DNA of 64,000 nucleotides, taken from Brucella pituitosa. GTDB taxonomy: Bacteria; Pseudomonadota; Alphaproteobacteria; Rhizobiales; Rhizobiaceae. The DNA is taken from positions 806,001 to 870,000 of the forward strand of contig NZ_PYSY02000002.1 in assembly GCF_003049685.1 (NCBI RefSeq). The letters are read 5' to 3'. Below the pieces are notes generated by a model, which saw only the letters and a list, made by a program, of their open reading frames with translations, ran no database searches and was not told the origin of the DNA. Below, in pieces: positions 31,941 to 42,017 of this stretch; the stretch's first letter is position 1, and every line of letters begins with the position of its first letter. A program made the position numbers and the translations under genes.

Positions 31941-34595
31941 ATGAACGTTGTCGTTGTCGAATCGCCTGCCAAGGCCAAAACCATCAACAAATATCTCGGC
32001 TCGAACTATAAGGTTCTGGCCACGTTTGGTCACGTACGAGATCTGCCAGCCAAGGATGGCTCCGTCCGTCCGGACGAAGATTTTGCCATGTCCTGGGAGG
32101 TGGACAGTAATTCCGCCAAGCGTCTGGCAGATATTGTCAAAGCGCTGAAGGACAGCGACGGACTGTTTCTGGCAACTGACCCTGATCGCGAAGGGGAAGC
32201 CATTTCGTGGCATGTGCTGGAAGTTCTCAACCAGAAAAAGGCTCTCAAGGGCAAAACGGTAAAGCGTGTTGCCTTCAACGCGATCACCAAGAAGGCCGTT
32301 CTTGATGCTATCGCCAACCCTCGTGACATCGACGAGCCTCTGGTTGACGCCTATCTGGCTCGCCGTGCTCTCGATTATCTGGTCGGTTTTACCTTGTCGC
32401 CGGTTCTGTGGCGCAAGTTGCCGGGTGCCCGTTCTGCTGGACGCGTGCAGTCGGTGGCCCTTCGTCTGGTCTGTGATCGCGAGTCCGAGATCGAGCGCTT
32501 CATCCGCGAAGAATACTGGAACATTGCCGCGCTTCTGAAAACGCCACGCAATGATAACTTCACGGCACGTCTCACAGCTGTCGATGGCAAGCGTCTTGGC
32601 AAGCTCGACATCAAGAATGAAGAGCAGGCAAGCGCAATCCGAACCATGCTTGAAGGCGCAAGCTTCAAGGCAGTCTCCGTTGAAGCTAAGCCAACCAAGC
32701 GCAATCCGGGCCCTCCGTTCACGACCTCGACTTTGCAGCAGGCAGCATCCGGTCAGCTCGGCTTTTCAGCATCCCGCACCATGCAGGTGGCGCAGCGCCT
32801 TTATGAAGGCGTGGACATTGGCGGCGAAACCACCGGTCTCATCACCTATATGCGTACCGACGGCGTGCAAATGGCTCCGGAAGCGATCACTGCTGCCCGC
32901 GACGCGATTGGCAAAAGCTTTGGCCCGAACTACGTGCCTGAAAAGCCACGTTACTATGCCAGCAAGGCCAAGAACGCGCAGGAAGCGCACGAAGCAATTC
33001 GCCCAACCGACTTTATGCGCCACCCGAAAGAAGTGCGCCGTTATCTCGACGAAGATCAGGCACGCCTTTACGAACTGATCTGGAAGCGCGCTATCGCAAG
33101 TCAGATGCAGGCAGCCGACATCGAACGCACGACAGCAGACATCGAAGCCTTGAACGGCTCGAAGTCGGCAATGCTGCGTGCCAACGGCTCCGTCACAAAA
33201 TTCGACGGCTTCCTCGCCGCCTATATGGATCATCGCGAAGAAGAAGATGAGGACGAAGACAGCGCAAAGCTGCCTGAAATCCGCTCCGGCGAAACGATTG
33301 CACGTGAAAAGATCGATGCGACGCAGCATTCGACCGAACCACCACCGCGCTATTCTGAAGCTTCTCTCATCAAGAAGATGGAAGAGCTCGGTATTGGTCG
33401 TCCTTCGACCTATGCTGCAACGCTCGCAACCCTTCGCGACCGTGAATATATCACCATCGACAAGCGCAAGCTTATGCCGGAACCGAAGGGCCGTCTGGTT
33501 ATTTCGTTCCTCGAAAGCTTCTTCAAACGCTATGTTGAATATGATTTCACAGCGGACCTCGAAGAAAAGCTCGATCTGATTTCCGATGGCAAGCTGTCAT
33601 GGAAAGACGTGCTGCGCGACTTCTGGCGTGATTTCTCCGGCTCTGTCGATGACATCAAGGAACTGCGTGTTACCAATGTCCTCGATGCGCTCAACGAAGA
33701 ACTGGCAACGCTTGCCTTCCCGGATCGCGGTGATGGCAGCGATCCACGCACCTGCCCGACTTGCGGAACCGGTCAGCTTTCGCTGAAGCTCGGCAAGTAT
33801 GGCGCATTTGTCGGCTGCTCCAATTATCCGGAGTGCAAGTTCACCCGTCAGCTCGGCGGTGAAGGCAATGGCGATGCAGCGGCTTCTGATGAGCCGAAGT
33901 CACTCGGCAAAGATCCATTCACCGGCGAAGAGATCACGGCACGCACCGGACGCTTCGGACCTTATATCCAGCGTGGTGAGGGCAAAGAAGCCAAACGTGC
34001 CAGCCTGCCGAAAGGCTGGTCGGTCGATACACTTGATCATGAAAAGGCGATGGCCCTTCTGTCATTGCCGCGTGATGTCGGACAACACCCCGAAACAGGC
34101 AAAATGATTTCAGCCGGCATTGGGCGCTATGGTCCTTATGTCAGCCATGATGGCACTTTCGCAAACCTTGAAAACGCAGACGAAGTTTTCTCGGTCGGTC
34201 TCAACCGTGCGGTTGCCGTACTAGCCGACAAACAGTCCAAGGGTGCGGGTCGTGGACGTTCCACACCTGCAGCGCTTGCCACGCTTGGCGATCATCCTGA
34301 TGGCGGCTCAATCACCGTCCGTGATGGCCGCTATGGTCCGTATGTCAATTGGGGCAAGGTCAACGCTACACTGCCAAAGGGCAAAGACCCGGCAAGTGTA
34401 ACACTTGAAGAAGCCTTGGTGCTGATTGCGGCCAAGGCCGGAAGCACCAAAACAAAAAAGGCTCCTGCACGCAAATCTGCCGCTAAGACCGCAGATGGCG
34501 AAAAGAAAGCCGCACCGAAAAAAGCTGCCGCCAAGAAGCCGGCTGCGAAGAAAAAAGCCCCTTCCAAAGCAAAGGCGAAGGCGGCAGAGGAGTAA
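31941..34595 (+). CDS. topA: DNA topoisomerase I
   Basis: An 884-residue type IA topoisomerase. TOPRIM: MNVVVVESPAKAKTINKYLG and LFLATDPDREGEAISWHVLE (DxD). The catalytic tyrosine lies in GLITYMRTDGVQMAPEAI at about residue 305. A C-terminal zinc finger (CPTCGTGQLSLKLGKYGAFV, then GCSNYPECKFTRQLGG) and several topA_C repeats (RFGPYIQRGEGKEA, RYGPYVSHDG, RYGPYVNWGK) follow, then an Ala/Lys/Pro-rich basic tail. It relaxes negative supercoils. It is the first gene of the topA-rnr-DUF983 run. Confidence 0.96.
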   Translation: MNVVVVESPAKAKTINKYLGSNYKVLATFGHVRDLPAKDGSVRPDEDFAMSWEVDSNSAKRLADIVKALKDSDGLFLATDPDREGEAISWHVLEVLNQKKALKGKTVKRVAFNAITKKAVLDAIANPRDIDEPLVDAYLARRALDYLVGFTLSPVLWRKLPGARSAGRVQSVALRLVCDRESEIERFIREEYWNIAALLKTPRNDNFTARLTAVDGKRLGKLDIKNEEQASAIRTMLEGASFKAVSVEAKPTKRNPGPPFTTSTLQQAASGQLGFSASRTMQVAQRLYEGVDIGGETTGLITYMRTDGVQMAPEAITAARDAIGKSFGPNYVPEKPRYYASKAKNAQEAHEAIRPTDFMRHPKEVRRYLDEDQARLYELIWKRAIASQMQAADIERTTADIEALNGSKSAMLRANGSVTKFDGFLAAYMDHREEEDEDEDSAKLPEIRSGETIAREKIDATQHSTEPPPRYSEASLIKKMEELGIGRPSTYAATLATLRDREYITIDKRKLMPEPKGRLVISFLESFFKRYVEYDFTADLEEKLDLISDGKLSWKDVLRDFWRDFSGSVDDIKELRVTNVLDALNEELATLAFPDRGDGSDPRTCPTCGTGQLSLKLGKYGAFVGCSNYPECKFTRQLGGEGNGDAAASDEPKSLGKDPFTGEEITARTGRFGPYIQRGEGKEAKRASLPKGWSVDTLDHEKAMALLSLPRDVGQHPETGKMISAGIGRYGPYVSHDGTFANLENADEVFSVGLNRAVAVLADKQSKGAGRGRSTPAALATLGDHPDGGSITVRDGRYGPYVNWGKVNATLPKGKDPASVTLEEALVLIAAKAGSTKTKKAPARKSAAKTADGEKKAAPKKAAAKKPAAKKKAPSKAKAKAAEE

Positions 34596-34598
34596 GAA

Positions 34599-36995
34599 TT
34601 GGCGCGTCGTTTCCCCAAACCCGATACCGGACGGTCCGCAAGGACCGAGCGGCGTGCTAACAAGGCAAAATCCGAGGCTGCTCAGTCCGGAAACCCAGCC
34701 TCCTATTTGCCGACGCGTGAAGAAGTCCTCAAGTTCATTGAGGAAAATCCTGATCGCGCTGGCAAGCGTGAACTGGCCAAGGCATTCAACATCAAGGGCG
34801 ACGCACGCGTCTATCTGAAAGACCTGTTGCGTGAACTCGCCGATGAAGGGCTCGTTCAAAAGCGCGATCGCAAATTGTCGCGCCCTGGTTCGCTGCCCCC
34901 AATCACCACTTTGAACGTCACGGGACGCGACAATGATGGTGGCCTTGTGGCTCGCCCAACGGACTGGGACGAAGTGGAATACGGTCAGGCACCTGTGGTG
35001 CTGATCCGCCGTACGCGTCTCAATAAAGCCTCCGATGGCCCCACTGTGGGTGTCGGCGACCGCGTATTGGCAAAGATTTTCCGCAGCAAGGAAAATGACG
35101 GTCCGGAATATTCAGCGCGCGTCATCAAGGTAATCGACCACAGCAGCAATGCAGTGCTCGGCGTGTTGCGCAAGTTGAGCAACGGCGAATGGCGGTTGGA
35201 GCCGGTTAACCGTAAGCAGCCGGAAGTGCAGCTGGACCCGCAATCTCTACAGGATGCTAAAAGCGGCGATCTGGTCGAAGTCGAGCTTACATCGTCACGC
35301 CGCTACGGCCTGCCAGCAGGCAAGGTGCGTCAGGTGGTCGGTTCCATAGACAGTGAAAAAGCGCTGTCGATGATTGCGATCCATGAACATGAAATCCCGC
35401 ATATTTTCCCGGATGATGTGATCCGCGAAGCGGAAAGCGCCAAGCCTGCAACGTTGGACGGTAGGGAAGACTGGCGTAAGGTTCCACTCGTCACCATCGA
35501 TCCGGCAGATGCCAAGGATCATGACGACGCGGTCTATGCAGAGCCCGATACGGACCCGGATAATCCCGGCGGACATATCGTTGTCGTCGCTATTGCCGAT
35601 GTTGCAGCCTATGTGCGCCCTGATTCCGCACTCGATCGTGAAGCACTGAAACGCGGCAATTCGGTCTACTTCCCCGACCGGGTTGTACCGATGCTGCCAG
35701 AACGCATTTCCAACGATCTCTGCTCGCTGCGTGAATTAGAAGATCGCCCGGCACTTGCAGTGCGTATGGTGTTCGATGCCAACGGTCACAAGAAGTCGCA
35801 CAAGTTCCACCGCATTCTGATGCGTTCGGCCGCAAAACTGGCCTATCCGCAGGCACAGGCAGCGATTGACGGTGCGACTGACGATAAGACCGCACCTATA
35901 CTCGATACCATTCTCAAGCCGCTGTGGAACGCCTATGCAGCACTGAAGCGTGGTCGCGATGCCCGTGAACCGCTCGAGCTGGACCTTCCAGAAAAGAAAA
36001 TTCTGCTGGCACCCGATGGCAAGGTCGACAAGGTCATCGTGCCGGAACGGCTTGATGCGCATAAGCTCATCGAAGAGTTCATGATTCAGGCCAATGTGGC
36101 CGCGGCTGAAGTGCTTGAAGCACGTCGCCAGCCGCTGATCTTCCGTATTCACGATGCGCCTGCACTCGCAAAGCAGGAAAGCCTGCGTGAGTTTCTCCGC
36201 ACGCTTGATATGAACCTCGCAAAGGGTGCTGAACTCAGACCGGGCCAGTTCAATCGTATTCTCGAAGCTGTTGAAGGTACTGATCATCAGGAACTGGTCA
36301 ATCAGGTTGTGCTGCGCACACAAAGTCAGGCGATCTACAGCCCTGACAATATCGGCCATTTTGGTTTGAATTTGCACAAATACGCGCATTTCACATCGCC
36401 AATTCGCCGTTATGCCGATCTGATCGTCCATCGCGCCCTGATCAAGGCTCTTGGACTGGGTAACGATGGGCTGACCACAATAGAAGAATCGCAACTCGAC
36501 GAAACTGCCGCGTTGATTTCTTCAACTGAACGACGCGCGATGCTTGCCGAACGAGAAACGGTTGATCGTCTGATTGCGCACTTCCTCGCCGCCCATCTTG
36601 GTGACGATTATGAAGCCCGTGTTACAGGCGTTACCAGAGCCGGTCTTTTCGTGTCTCTTGCGACATATGGCGCAGACGGACTTGTGCCCATTTCAACTTT
36701 GGGTGATGAATACTATCTATATGACGAAGCGAACCATGCGATCGCCGGAGAAAGAAGCGGAAAAGGCTTCCGCTTGGGCGATACTGTCACGGTAAGGCTT
36801 GTTGAAGCGCTCCCCGTTGCGGGCGCGCTTCGTTTTGAGATGGTTTCAGAACCGCATTCCCTGCCGATGTCGACACGTTCGCATCATAAGGCAAGTAGGG
36901 GAATGCGCGGGCGCAAAGGAAAGCCAGCAGGCTTCTCCAGCTCCCCCAAAACAGGGTCGAAGAAAGCAGGCCCTAAGAGAAAAGGTCGCAGATGA
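34599..36995 (+). CDS. rnr: Ribonuclease R
   Basis: A 798-residue 3'-5' exoribonuclease. It has an N-terminal winged-helix (TREEVLKFIEENPDRAGKRE), cold-shock domains, and an RNB catalytic domain with VTIDPADAKDHDDAVYAEPD (metal-binding aspartates), AVRMVFDANGHKKSH and FGLNLHKYAHFTSPIRRYAD. An S1 domain and a Lys/Gly-rich tail (RGRKGKPAGFSSSPKTGSKK) follow. It starts at TTG 34599, with GAGG 8 nt before it, 3 bp after topA, so it depends on coupling. It degrades structured RNA. Confidence 0.95.
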   Translation: MARRFPKPDTGRSARTERRANKAKSEAAQSGNPASYLPTREEVLKFIEENPDRAGKRELAKAFNIKGDARVYLKDLLRELADEGLVQKRDRKLSRPGSLPPITTLNVTGRDNDGGLVARPTDWDEVEYGQAPVVLIRRTRLNKASDGPTVGVGDRVLAKIFRSKENDGPEYSARVIKVIDHSSNAVLGVLRKLSNGEWRLEPVNRKQPEVQLDPQSLQDAKSGDLVEVELTSSRRYGLPAGKVRQVVGSIDSEKALSMIAIHEHEIPHIFPDDVIREAESAKPATLDGREDWRKVPLVTIDPADAKDHDDAVYAEPDTDPDNPGGHIVVVAIADVAAYVRPDSALDREALKRGNSVYFPDRVVPMLPERISNDLCSLRELEDRPALAVRMVFDANGHKKSHKFHRILMRSAAKLAYPQAQAAIDGATDDKTAPILDTILKPLWNAYAALKRGRDAREPLELDLPEKKILLAPDGKVDKVIVPERLDAHKLIEEFMIQANVAAAEVLEARRQPLIFRIHDAPALAKQESLREFLRTLDMNLAKGAELRPGQFNRILEAVEGTDHQELVNQVVLRTQSQAIYSPDNIGHFGLNLHKYAHFTSPIRRYADLIVHRALIKALGLGNDGLTTIEESQLDETAALISSTERRAMLAERETVDRLIAHFLAAHLGDDYEARVTGVTRAGLFVSLATYGADGLVPISTLGDEYYLYDEANHAIAGERSGKGFRLGDTVTVRLVEALPVAGALRFEMVSEPHSLPMSTRSHHKASRGMRGRKGKPAGFSSSPKTGSKKAGPKRKGRR

Positions 36996-37456
36996 GCACG
37001 TTAGAGGCCAATTCCACCAATAGTCATGTTCAGGTTTTCGGCGGCGAAAGCCATAAAACCGCACGTCCCAGCCGCCCTCTCGGCCAAGCTCTCTGGCGCG
37101 GATTCAAATGCCGCTGCCCGCATTGTGGCGAGGGAAAGCTGTTTCGCGCCTTCGTAAAGCCAGTCGATCATTGCTCTGTCTGTGGTGAAGATTATACGGA
37201 GCAGCGCGCTGATGATCTTCCAGCTTACCTGACAATTCTGATCGTCGGCCACATCGTGGTTGGCGCATTCATGGGCGTGGAAGCCACAACCAACCTGTCA
37301 TTATGGGCTCATATGGCGATATGGGGTCCGATGATTGTGATCATGTCCCTGCTCTTGCTACAGCCTATCAAGGGCGCGACCATCGGCCTGCAATGGGCAT
37401 TGTTCATGCACGGTTTCGGTGGACAGGGTGAAGGCGATTACGGCGACGTCACTTAA
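36992..37456 (+). CDS. DUF983 membrane protein
   Basis: A 154-residue protein with a Cys pair motif typical of DUF983: CRCPHCGEGKLFRAFVKPVD, HCSVCGEDY, then DDLPAYLTILIVGHIVVGAF and two membrane spans (about 85-105 and 112-132), ending GFGGQGEGDYGDVT. It overlaps the rnr stop by ATGA. Found in rhizobia next to rnr; its function is unknown. Confidence 0.88.
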   Translation: MSTLEANSTNSHVQVFGGESHKTARPSRPLGQALWRGFKCRCPHCGEGKLFRAFVKPVDHCSVCGEDYTEQRADDLPAYLTILIVGHIVVGAFMGVEATTNLSLWAHMAIWGPMIVIMSLLLLQPIKGATIGLQWALFMHGFGGQGEGDYGDVT

Positions 37457-37470
37457 CAGGCGATTCTGCC

Positions 37471-38253
37471 GTGACCTCCCCCGTCCGTTCCAATCAGTCA
37501 TCAACTCAATCGGCGCTGCGTCCACACGATGCAGCGTCGTTGTTGTTGATTGACCGGACAGGCCCCACGCCGCGCATTTTGATGGGCAAACGTCATTCTA
37601 GTCTGGTTTTCATGCCGGGCAAATTTGTCTTCCCCGGTGGACGGGCAGACGCAGTGGATGGCGCAATAGCGGCGGCAACAGAACTCAGTTCCAACGACAC
37701 GCAAAAACTCATGACAGGCATGGGAGCACGTGCTTCACTGCGCCGAGCACGTGCGCTTGGGCTTTGCGCTATCCGGGAAACTTTCGAGGAAACCGGACTG
37801 CGGATTGCGCGCACGTCCTTTGACAAGCAATCCTCTGATCAACCCTCTTCTGCCAAACGATTGTCATCTGGCAACATAATAATGCCTGATAACAAGGATT
37901 GGTGTGCATTCCTTGAACATGGTGCGTTGCCAGCGCTTGGTGATCTACGCTATTTCGCTCGGGCGGTAACGCCACCCGGCAATGTCCGTCGGTTTGATGC
38001 GCGTTTTTTTATCGTTTTTCGTGACAGCTTGCCGGAACTTGAAACAGCAAAACTTGTTCCAAGTGGGGAACTCGAAGATTTGGATTGGGTGGCTATCGAT
38101 GAAGTTGATAAACTCGACGTCGCCCGTATTACTCAGGCCATTCTAAAGGAAGCGCGAATGCTGCTCACAGAAACCCGGCTCGACCTGCCTGCCACCTTGC
38201 CTGTGGCACAATACAGCAAGCGGCATGGCCGCTTTGTCCGTGAAGTGATCTGA
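37471..38253 (+). CDS. Nudix hydrolase
   Basis: A 260-residue Nudix-fold protein. KFVFPGGRADAVDGAIAAAT begins the fold, and the Nudix-type helix is in RRARALGLCAIRETFEETGL, where the RExxxExxG core reads RETFEETGL. It is longer than housekeeping Nudix enzymes, with inserted loops. The substrate cannot be predicted; the group is often annotated as NUDIX/MutT-like. The start is a GTG-type codon at 37471, 14 bp after the DUF983 gene. Confidence 0.85.
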   Translation: MTSPVRSNQSSTQSALRPHDAASLLLIDRTGPTPRILMGKRHSSLVFMPGKFVFPGGRADAVDGAIAAATELSSNDTQKLMTGMGARASLRRARALGLCAIRETFEETGLRIARTSFDKQSSDQPSSAKRLSSGNIIMPDNKDWCAFLEHGALPALGDLRYFARAVTPPGNVRRFDARFFIVFRDSLPELETAKLVPSGELEDLDWVAIDEVDKLDVARITQAILKEARMLLTETRLDLPATLPVAQYSKRHGRFVREVI

Positions 38254-38257
38254 ACTT

Positions 38258-39469
38258 ATGAACAAAGAAATCCACCCCGCCGATCTTGCCTCCCGGGAAC
38301 CGGAAGGCGGGCCGAATGAGGGCCAGATGCATTGGCGTTCGCTTGCTGCAGCAATTGCCACGATCAGCGCCATGGGCGCTGCAATTGGCTTGGGCATACC
38401 CCTCCTGAGCGTACTTCTTGAAGCACGCGGTCACTCCGCAAGCCTGATCGGCGCTAATACGGCTGTCGCAGGACTTGCGTCGATTGTCGCCGCACCACTC
38501 GCAGCACCTATTGCAGCCAGGCTTGGCGTCGCACGCGCCATTGTGCTGATGCTCATCATCGGTAGCGTCGCCTTCCTCGGCTTCCACTTCCTGCAGCCGC
38601 TTTGGGCATGGTTTGCGCTGCGAATCGTGCTGCATTTTGCGCTGACAGTACTGTTCGTCCTGTCTGAGTACTGGATCAACGCCTCGGCCCCACCCGAAAA
38701 ACGCGGGCTTGTGCTCGGTATCTATGCGACATCACTTTCGCTGGGTTTCGCTCTCGGGCCGTGGCTGTTCTCGAAAATAGGCAGTGCGGGAGGCATGCCC
38801 TTCTATGTGGGCTTTGCAATTATACTGGTCGCTATTGTGCCGGTGCTGCTCGCCTGGCGCGACAGCCCGGACTTTGAAGAAGGAGACCATGTTCCCTTCC
38901 TGCCGTTCATCTTTGCCGTTCCGACAGCAACCATGGCGGTCTTCGTATTCGGTGCCGTTGAAACAGGCGGTTTCGCGCTCTTCCCGGTTTTTGGCGCACG
39001 AGTCGGATATGACGAAGGGGATGCAGCACTGCTGCTGACAATGATCGGTCTTGGCAATGTGCTGATGCAGATCCCGCTCGGCATCATAAGCGACCGTATT
39101 TCAGACCGGCGCAAGTTGCTTCTGTTCTGTGCTGTGACAGGCCTCATCGGCATGATCGCCCTGCCGTATCTTATGCAGAGCTGGTACCTGATGGCTGCTG
39201 TCCTGTTTTTGTGGGGTGGTGTTGTGGCCGGACTTTACACAGTCGGCCTCGCACATCTTGGCTCAGAGCTGACTGGGCGTGAACTGGCGTCCGCCAATGC
39301 CGCCTTTGTTTTCTGCTATGCAATCGGCATGCTCGCTGGACCTCAAGCGGTCGGTGTGGGCATGGATGCGATGGGTCCAAAGGGTTTCCCGCTCACTCTT
39401 GGCATCTTTTTTGCAGCTTTTGCACTCTTTGCTGCGATAAGACTTGTTCAAAGGAAGAAGCGGGGTTGA
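38258..39469 (+). CDS. Major facilitator superfamily transporter
   Basis: A 403-residue protein with about twelve spans. After a hydrophilic start come AAAIATISAMGAAIGLGIPL, VLLEARGHSASLIGANTAVA and a GxxxR-type loop 2 (PIAARLGVARAIVLMLII). SEYWINASAPPEKRGLVLGI and GIISDRISDRRKLLLF are MFS signatures. It resembles the YcaD/UMF-type MFS group with unknown substrate. Four bases separate it from the Nudix gene, so it ends this operon. Confidence 0.85.
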   Translation: MNKEIHPADLASREPEGGPNEGQMHWRSLAAAIATISAMGAAIGLGIPLLSVLLEARGHSASLIGANTAVAGLASIVAAPLAAPIAARLGVARAIVLMLIIGSVAFLGFHFLQPLWAWFALRIVLHFALTVLFVLSEYWINASAPPEKRGLVLGIYATSLSLGFALGPWLFSKIGSAGGMPFYVGFAIILVAIVPVLLAWRDSPDFEEGDHVPFLPFIFAVPTATMAVFVFGAVETGGFALFPVFGARVGYDEGDAALLLTMIGLGNVLMQIPLGIISDRISDRRKLLLFCAVTGLIGMIALPYLMQSWYLMAAVLFLWGGVVAGLYTVGLAHLGSELTGRELASANAAFVFCYAIGMLAGPQAVGVGMDAMGPKGFPLTLGIFFAAFALFAAIRLVQRKKRG

Positions 39470-39567
39470 CTTTTCGCCCTCAATCCGTAGTGTCGCGCCG
39501 AATTTCCGCTTCTAGCCAATTGGCGAGACTCGCAGCGGTTTAATCATGAAAGAGCAGGTATTTCGAT

Positions 39568-39735
39568 ATGGCCAAGGCTACGACCATCAAGATCAAGCTT
39601 TTGTCGACCGCTGACACCGGCTTCTTCTACGTAACGAAGAAGAACAGCCGCACGATGACGGAAAAGATGACAAAGACAAAGTACGACCCGATTGCGCGCA
39701 AGCACGTCGACTTCAAGGAAACGAAGATCAAGTAA
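39568..39735 (+). CDS. rpmG: Ribosomal protein bL33
   Basis: A 55-residue bL33: [20 protein letters not shown] then [20 protein letters not shown], with basic residues throughout. The zinc-binding Cys residues of the other paralogue type are absent (zinc-free C- form). It starts at ATG 39568 and ends before a strong terminator. Confidence 0.95.
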   Translation: MAKATTIKIKLLSTADTGFFYVTKKNSRTMTEKMTKTKYDPIARKHVDFKETKIK

Positions 39736-39772
39736 TTTTCGTTTCCGCCGCCAGACATCACTGGCAGGAATC

Positions 39773-39803
39773 AAAAAGCCGTCTCTTACGAGACGGCTTT
39801 TTT
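39773..39803 (+). terminator. rpmG terminator
   Basis: AAAAAGCCGTCTC-TTAC-GAGACGGCTTTTTT, a perfect 13-bp stem with a U-run. Confidence 0.92.
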
Positions 39804-39837
39804 CGTTTGCACACGGGATGCGCTTTAACATTTTTTG

Positions 39838-39995
39838 ACGCGCATCTTGCCCGAAAACCGCTTTGCACTTTTCGGGATGGGTTTTTATCCGTCGCGCATC
39901 TTGTCCGAAAACCGCTTCGCACTTTTCGGGATGCGTTTTTTATCCGTCGCGCATCTTGTCCGAAAACCGCTTCGCACTTTTCGGGATGCGCTCTA
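39838..39995. repeat. Three tandem copies of the CCGAAAACCGCTT palindromic repeat
   Basis: Three units of about 55 bp: GCGCATCTTG(C/T)CCGAAAA, then CCGCTT(T/C)GCACTTTTCGG, GATG and GGTTTTTATCC, at 39841, 39894 and 39950. Units 2 and 3 are nearly identical. The last unit supplies the stop codon end of pleD (39993-39995). Confidence 0.85.
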
Positions 39996-41381
39996 AGCAG
40001 CAGACAGAACAATCCTGTTGCGGCCGTTTTTCTTGGCTTCATATAATGCGGCATCAGTCCGTGAGAAAAGCGCCTCGGCAGTGTCACCGCCCATAAGGCG
40101 CAGCGATGCAATGCCGATACTGATCGTCATATTTATAGTGTATTTGCCACCGGCCAGCAGGAAAGGTTTCTCCGCAACGGCTTCGCGAATGCGTTCAGCC
40201 ACTGCGGCGGCTGCCATAATATCGGTATCGGGCAAGACGATTGCGAATTCCTCCCCACCGTAGCGGCACATGACATCCATGCCACGAATCTTCTTGCGCA
40301 GCCGCACTGCGAACTCCCGCAGCACATCATCGCCGCCATCATGGCCATATTGGTCGTTCACACGCTTGAAATGGTCAAAGTCGATCATAACGACTGATAA
40401 AGGCCGCTCCCGCCCCGTAGCGCGCGAAAGCAGCACCGGCATGTGTGTATCAAGGTATCGACGGTTATGCAGCCCTGTGAGGCTGTCTGTCACCGCCATG
40501 GTGATTGTGCGGTGCAGGCTTTGACGCAAAAGATCGTTGTAGCACTTTCGCTTGATCTGCGTACGCAGCCGCGCATAAAGCTCAAGCTTCTCCAAAGGTC
40601 GCATCACATAGTCATTTACGCCCAGCTCAAGAGCACGGACCACCAGCGAACCTTCATCCTCGTTCACGATCAGGATGATCGGCACAAGCCTTGTACGCTC
40701 GATTGTACGCATCTGCGAGCAGAGCCGTAGCGGATCGTAATAGGTAAAATCGGCTGAAATGACGATACTGTCGTAGTCACTCTCAATCGCCTTGATCAGC
40801 GCGCCATTGGCATCATGCGCAACATCGACAAAATAATCTTCACCCAAAATCATGCGAAGGCGAGCGGCAGCCAGTTCGTTCTCATCTACAACGAGAATGC
40901 GTGCGGCATCCTCGCCGCCCCCAAAACGACCGGAGAGCTTAGTGACAAGCAGCGCTTCCACTTCCGTGTCGGCAACTGTTCCGGTGCGCTGGAACAATTC
41001 GTCGGAAACCATCTTGAGCCGGGCAAGGCTCTTGACGCGGGAAAGCAGCTGAAGATCTTTGACTGGCTTCGACATGAAGTCATCTGCGCCTGCTTCAAGT
41101 CCCTTGATTTTGTCTTCTGCGCCATCCAGCGCTGTCAGGATCACAACAGGAATATTGGTAGTGCGCGGGTCATCTTTTAAGCGGCGGCAAACTTCAAAGC
41201 CATCCATTTCGGGCAGCAAGACATCGAGTATGACCACATCAATCTGACCACCGAGGCAAATTTCGATGGCTTCTGCGCCGTTACTGGCGGTCACAACCTC
41301 GTAGTACTCGCGCAAGAGCAGAGCTTCCAGCAGCTTTACGTGTGATTCCGCATCGTCAACGACGAGAATTCTTGCCGTCAT
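39993..41381 (-). CDS. pleD: PleD-type diguanylate cyclase response regulator
   Basis: A 462-residue protein with two receiver domains (TARILVVDDAESHVKLLEAL and DVVILDVLLPEMDGFEVCRR, Asp about residue 53; the second begins ARILVVDENELAAARLRMIL) and a C-terminal GGDEF domain. The active site is RYGGEEFAIVLPDTD, and the inhibitory I-site RGMD lies five residues before it. It makes cyclic di-GMP after phosphorylation. divK is 54 bp upstream on the same strand, as in Caulobacter and Brucella, where both act with PleC and DivJ in cell-cycle polarity. Confidence 0.95.
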   Translation of the reverse strand: MTARILVVDDAESHVKLLEALLLREYYEVVTASNGAEAIEICLGGQIDVVILDVLLPEMDGFEVCRRLKDDPRTTNIPVVILTALDGAEDKIKGLEAGADDFMSKPVKDLQLLSRVKSLARLKMVSDELFQRTGTVADTEVEALLVTKLSGRFGGGEDAARILVVDENELAAARLRMILGEDYFVDVAHDANGALIKAIESDYDSIVISADFTYYDPLRLCSQMRTIERTRLVPIILIVNEDEGSLVVRALELGVNDYVMRPLEKLELYARLRTQIKRKCYNDLLRQSLHRTITMAVTDSLTGLHNRRYLDTHMPVLLSRATGRERPLSVVMIDFDHFKRVNDQYGHDGGDDVLREFAVRLRKKIRGMDVMCRYGGEEFAIVLPDTDIMAAAAVAERIREAVAEKPFLLAGGKYTINMTISIGIASLRLMGGDTAEALFSRTDAALYEAKKNGRNRIVLSAA

Positions 41382-41435
41382 GATTGCCTAGCCCCCCAGA
41401 TCCTCACGCCGTAAACTTCCCCGCCTTGGAAGTGA

Positions 41436-41807
41436 TCAGGCGTCACCCAGATAAGATTTTATGGTCTCGATAAAACGCGGAACCGAAATCGGTTTGGAAA
41501 TATAGGCCTCACAGCCTCCCTGACGAATACGTTCCTCATCGCCTTTCATGGCAAAGGCCGTCACTGCAATCACCGGTATGTGGCGCAGTTCTTCATCATC
41601 CTTGAGCCATTTCGTCACTTCCAGCCCGGAAACTTCAGGAAGCTGAATATCCATCAAGATAAGATCAGGGCGATGCTCGCGGGCAAGATCAAGCGCCTCA
41701 AGACCGCTTCGGGTCCTGATGGTTTCATATCCGCTGGCTTCGATAAGATCGCGAAACAACTTCATATTGAGTTCGTTGTCCTCGACGATCATCACACTTT
41801 TGGTCAT
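41436..41807 (-). CDS. divK: Single-domain response regulator DivK
   Basis: A 123-residue receiver-only protein: [20 protein letters not shown], the acidic pocket and phospho-Asp in [20 protein letters not shown] (about residue 53), and the switch Thr/Lys in [20 protein letters not shown] and YISKPISVP. Orthologues in Brucella and Caulobacter control CtrA through DivJ/PleC. Its order with pleD supports the name. Confidence 0.95.
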   Translation of the reverse strand: MTKSVMIVEDNELNMKLFRDLIEASGYETIRTRSGLEALDLAREHRPDLILMDIQLPEVSGLEVTKWLKDDEELRHIPVIAVTAFAMKGDEERIRQGGCEAYISKPISVPRFIETIKSYLGDA

Positions 41808-42017
41808 CGAATATTCCCTGGCCTTATTCTTTCCTGTTCAAAGACAGGTTTGTCTGCCCATCACACCGATATCGTTCCTATATAGTCTAAGCGCATTTCA
41901 TTGACGAATGGCAAATATTCACCAAATCTCACGTTGTCGCGCAGCTATTGTAAGATATATCCCAGAAGAACAGGAATCGGCGTTTCGGGGCCTGAAATGC
42001 CAAAACAATGATCGAAA

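Noticed and set aside
35736-36494. Minus-strand open frame of 252 codons in rnr
   Set aside because: Shadow of the RNase R catalytic domain; codon use and composition are not those of a gene.
39838-39995. Three similar repeats suggested a CRISPR array
   Set aside because: The units are directly adjacent palindromes without unique spacers, and the same sequence is scattered singly elsewhere in the window.
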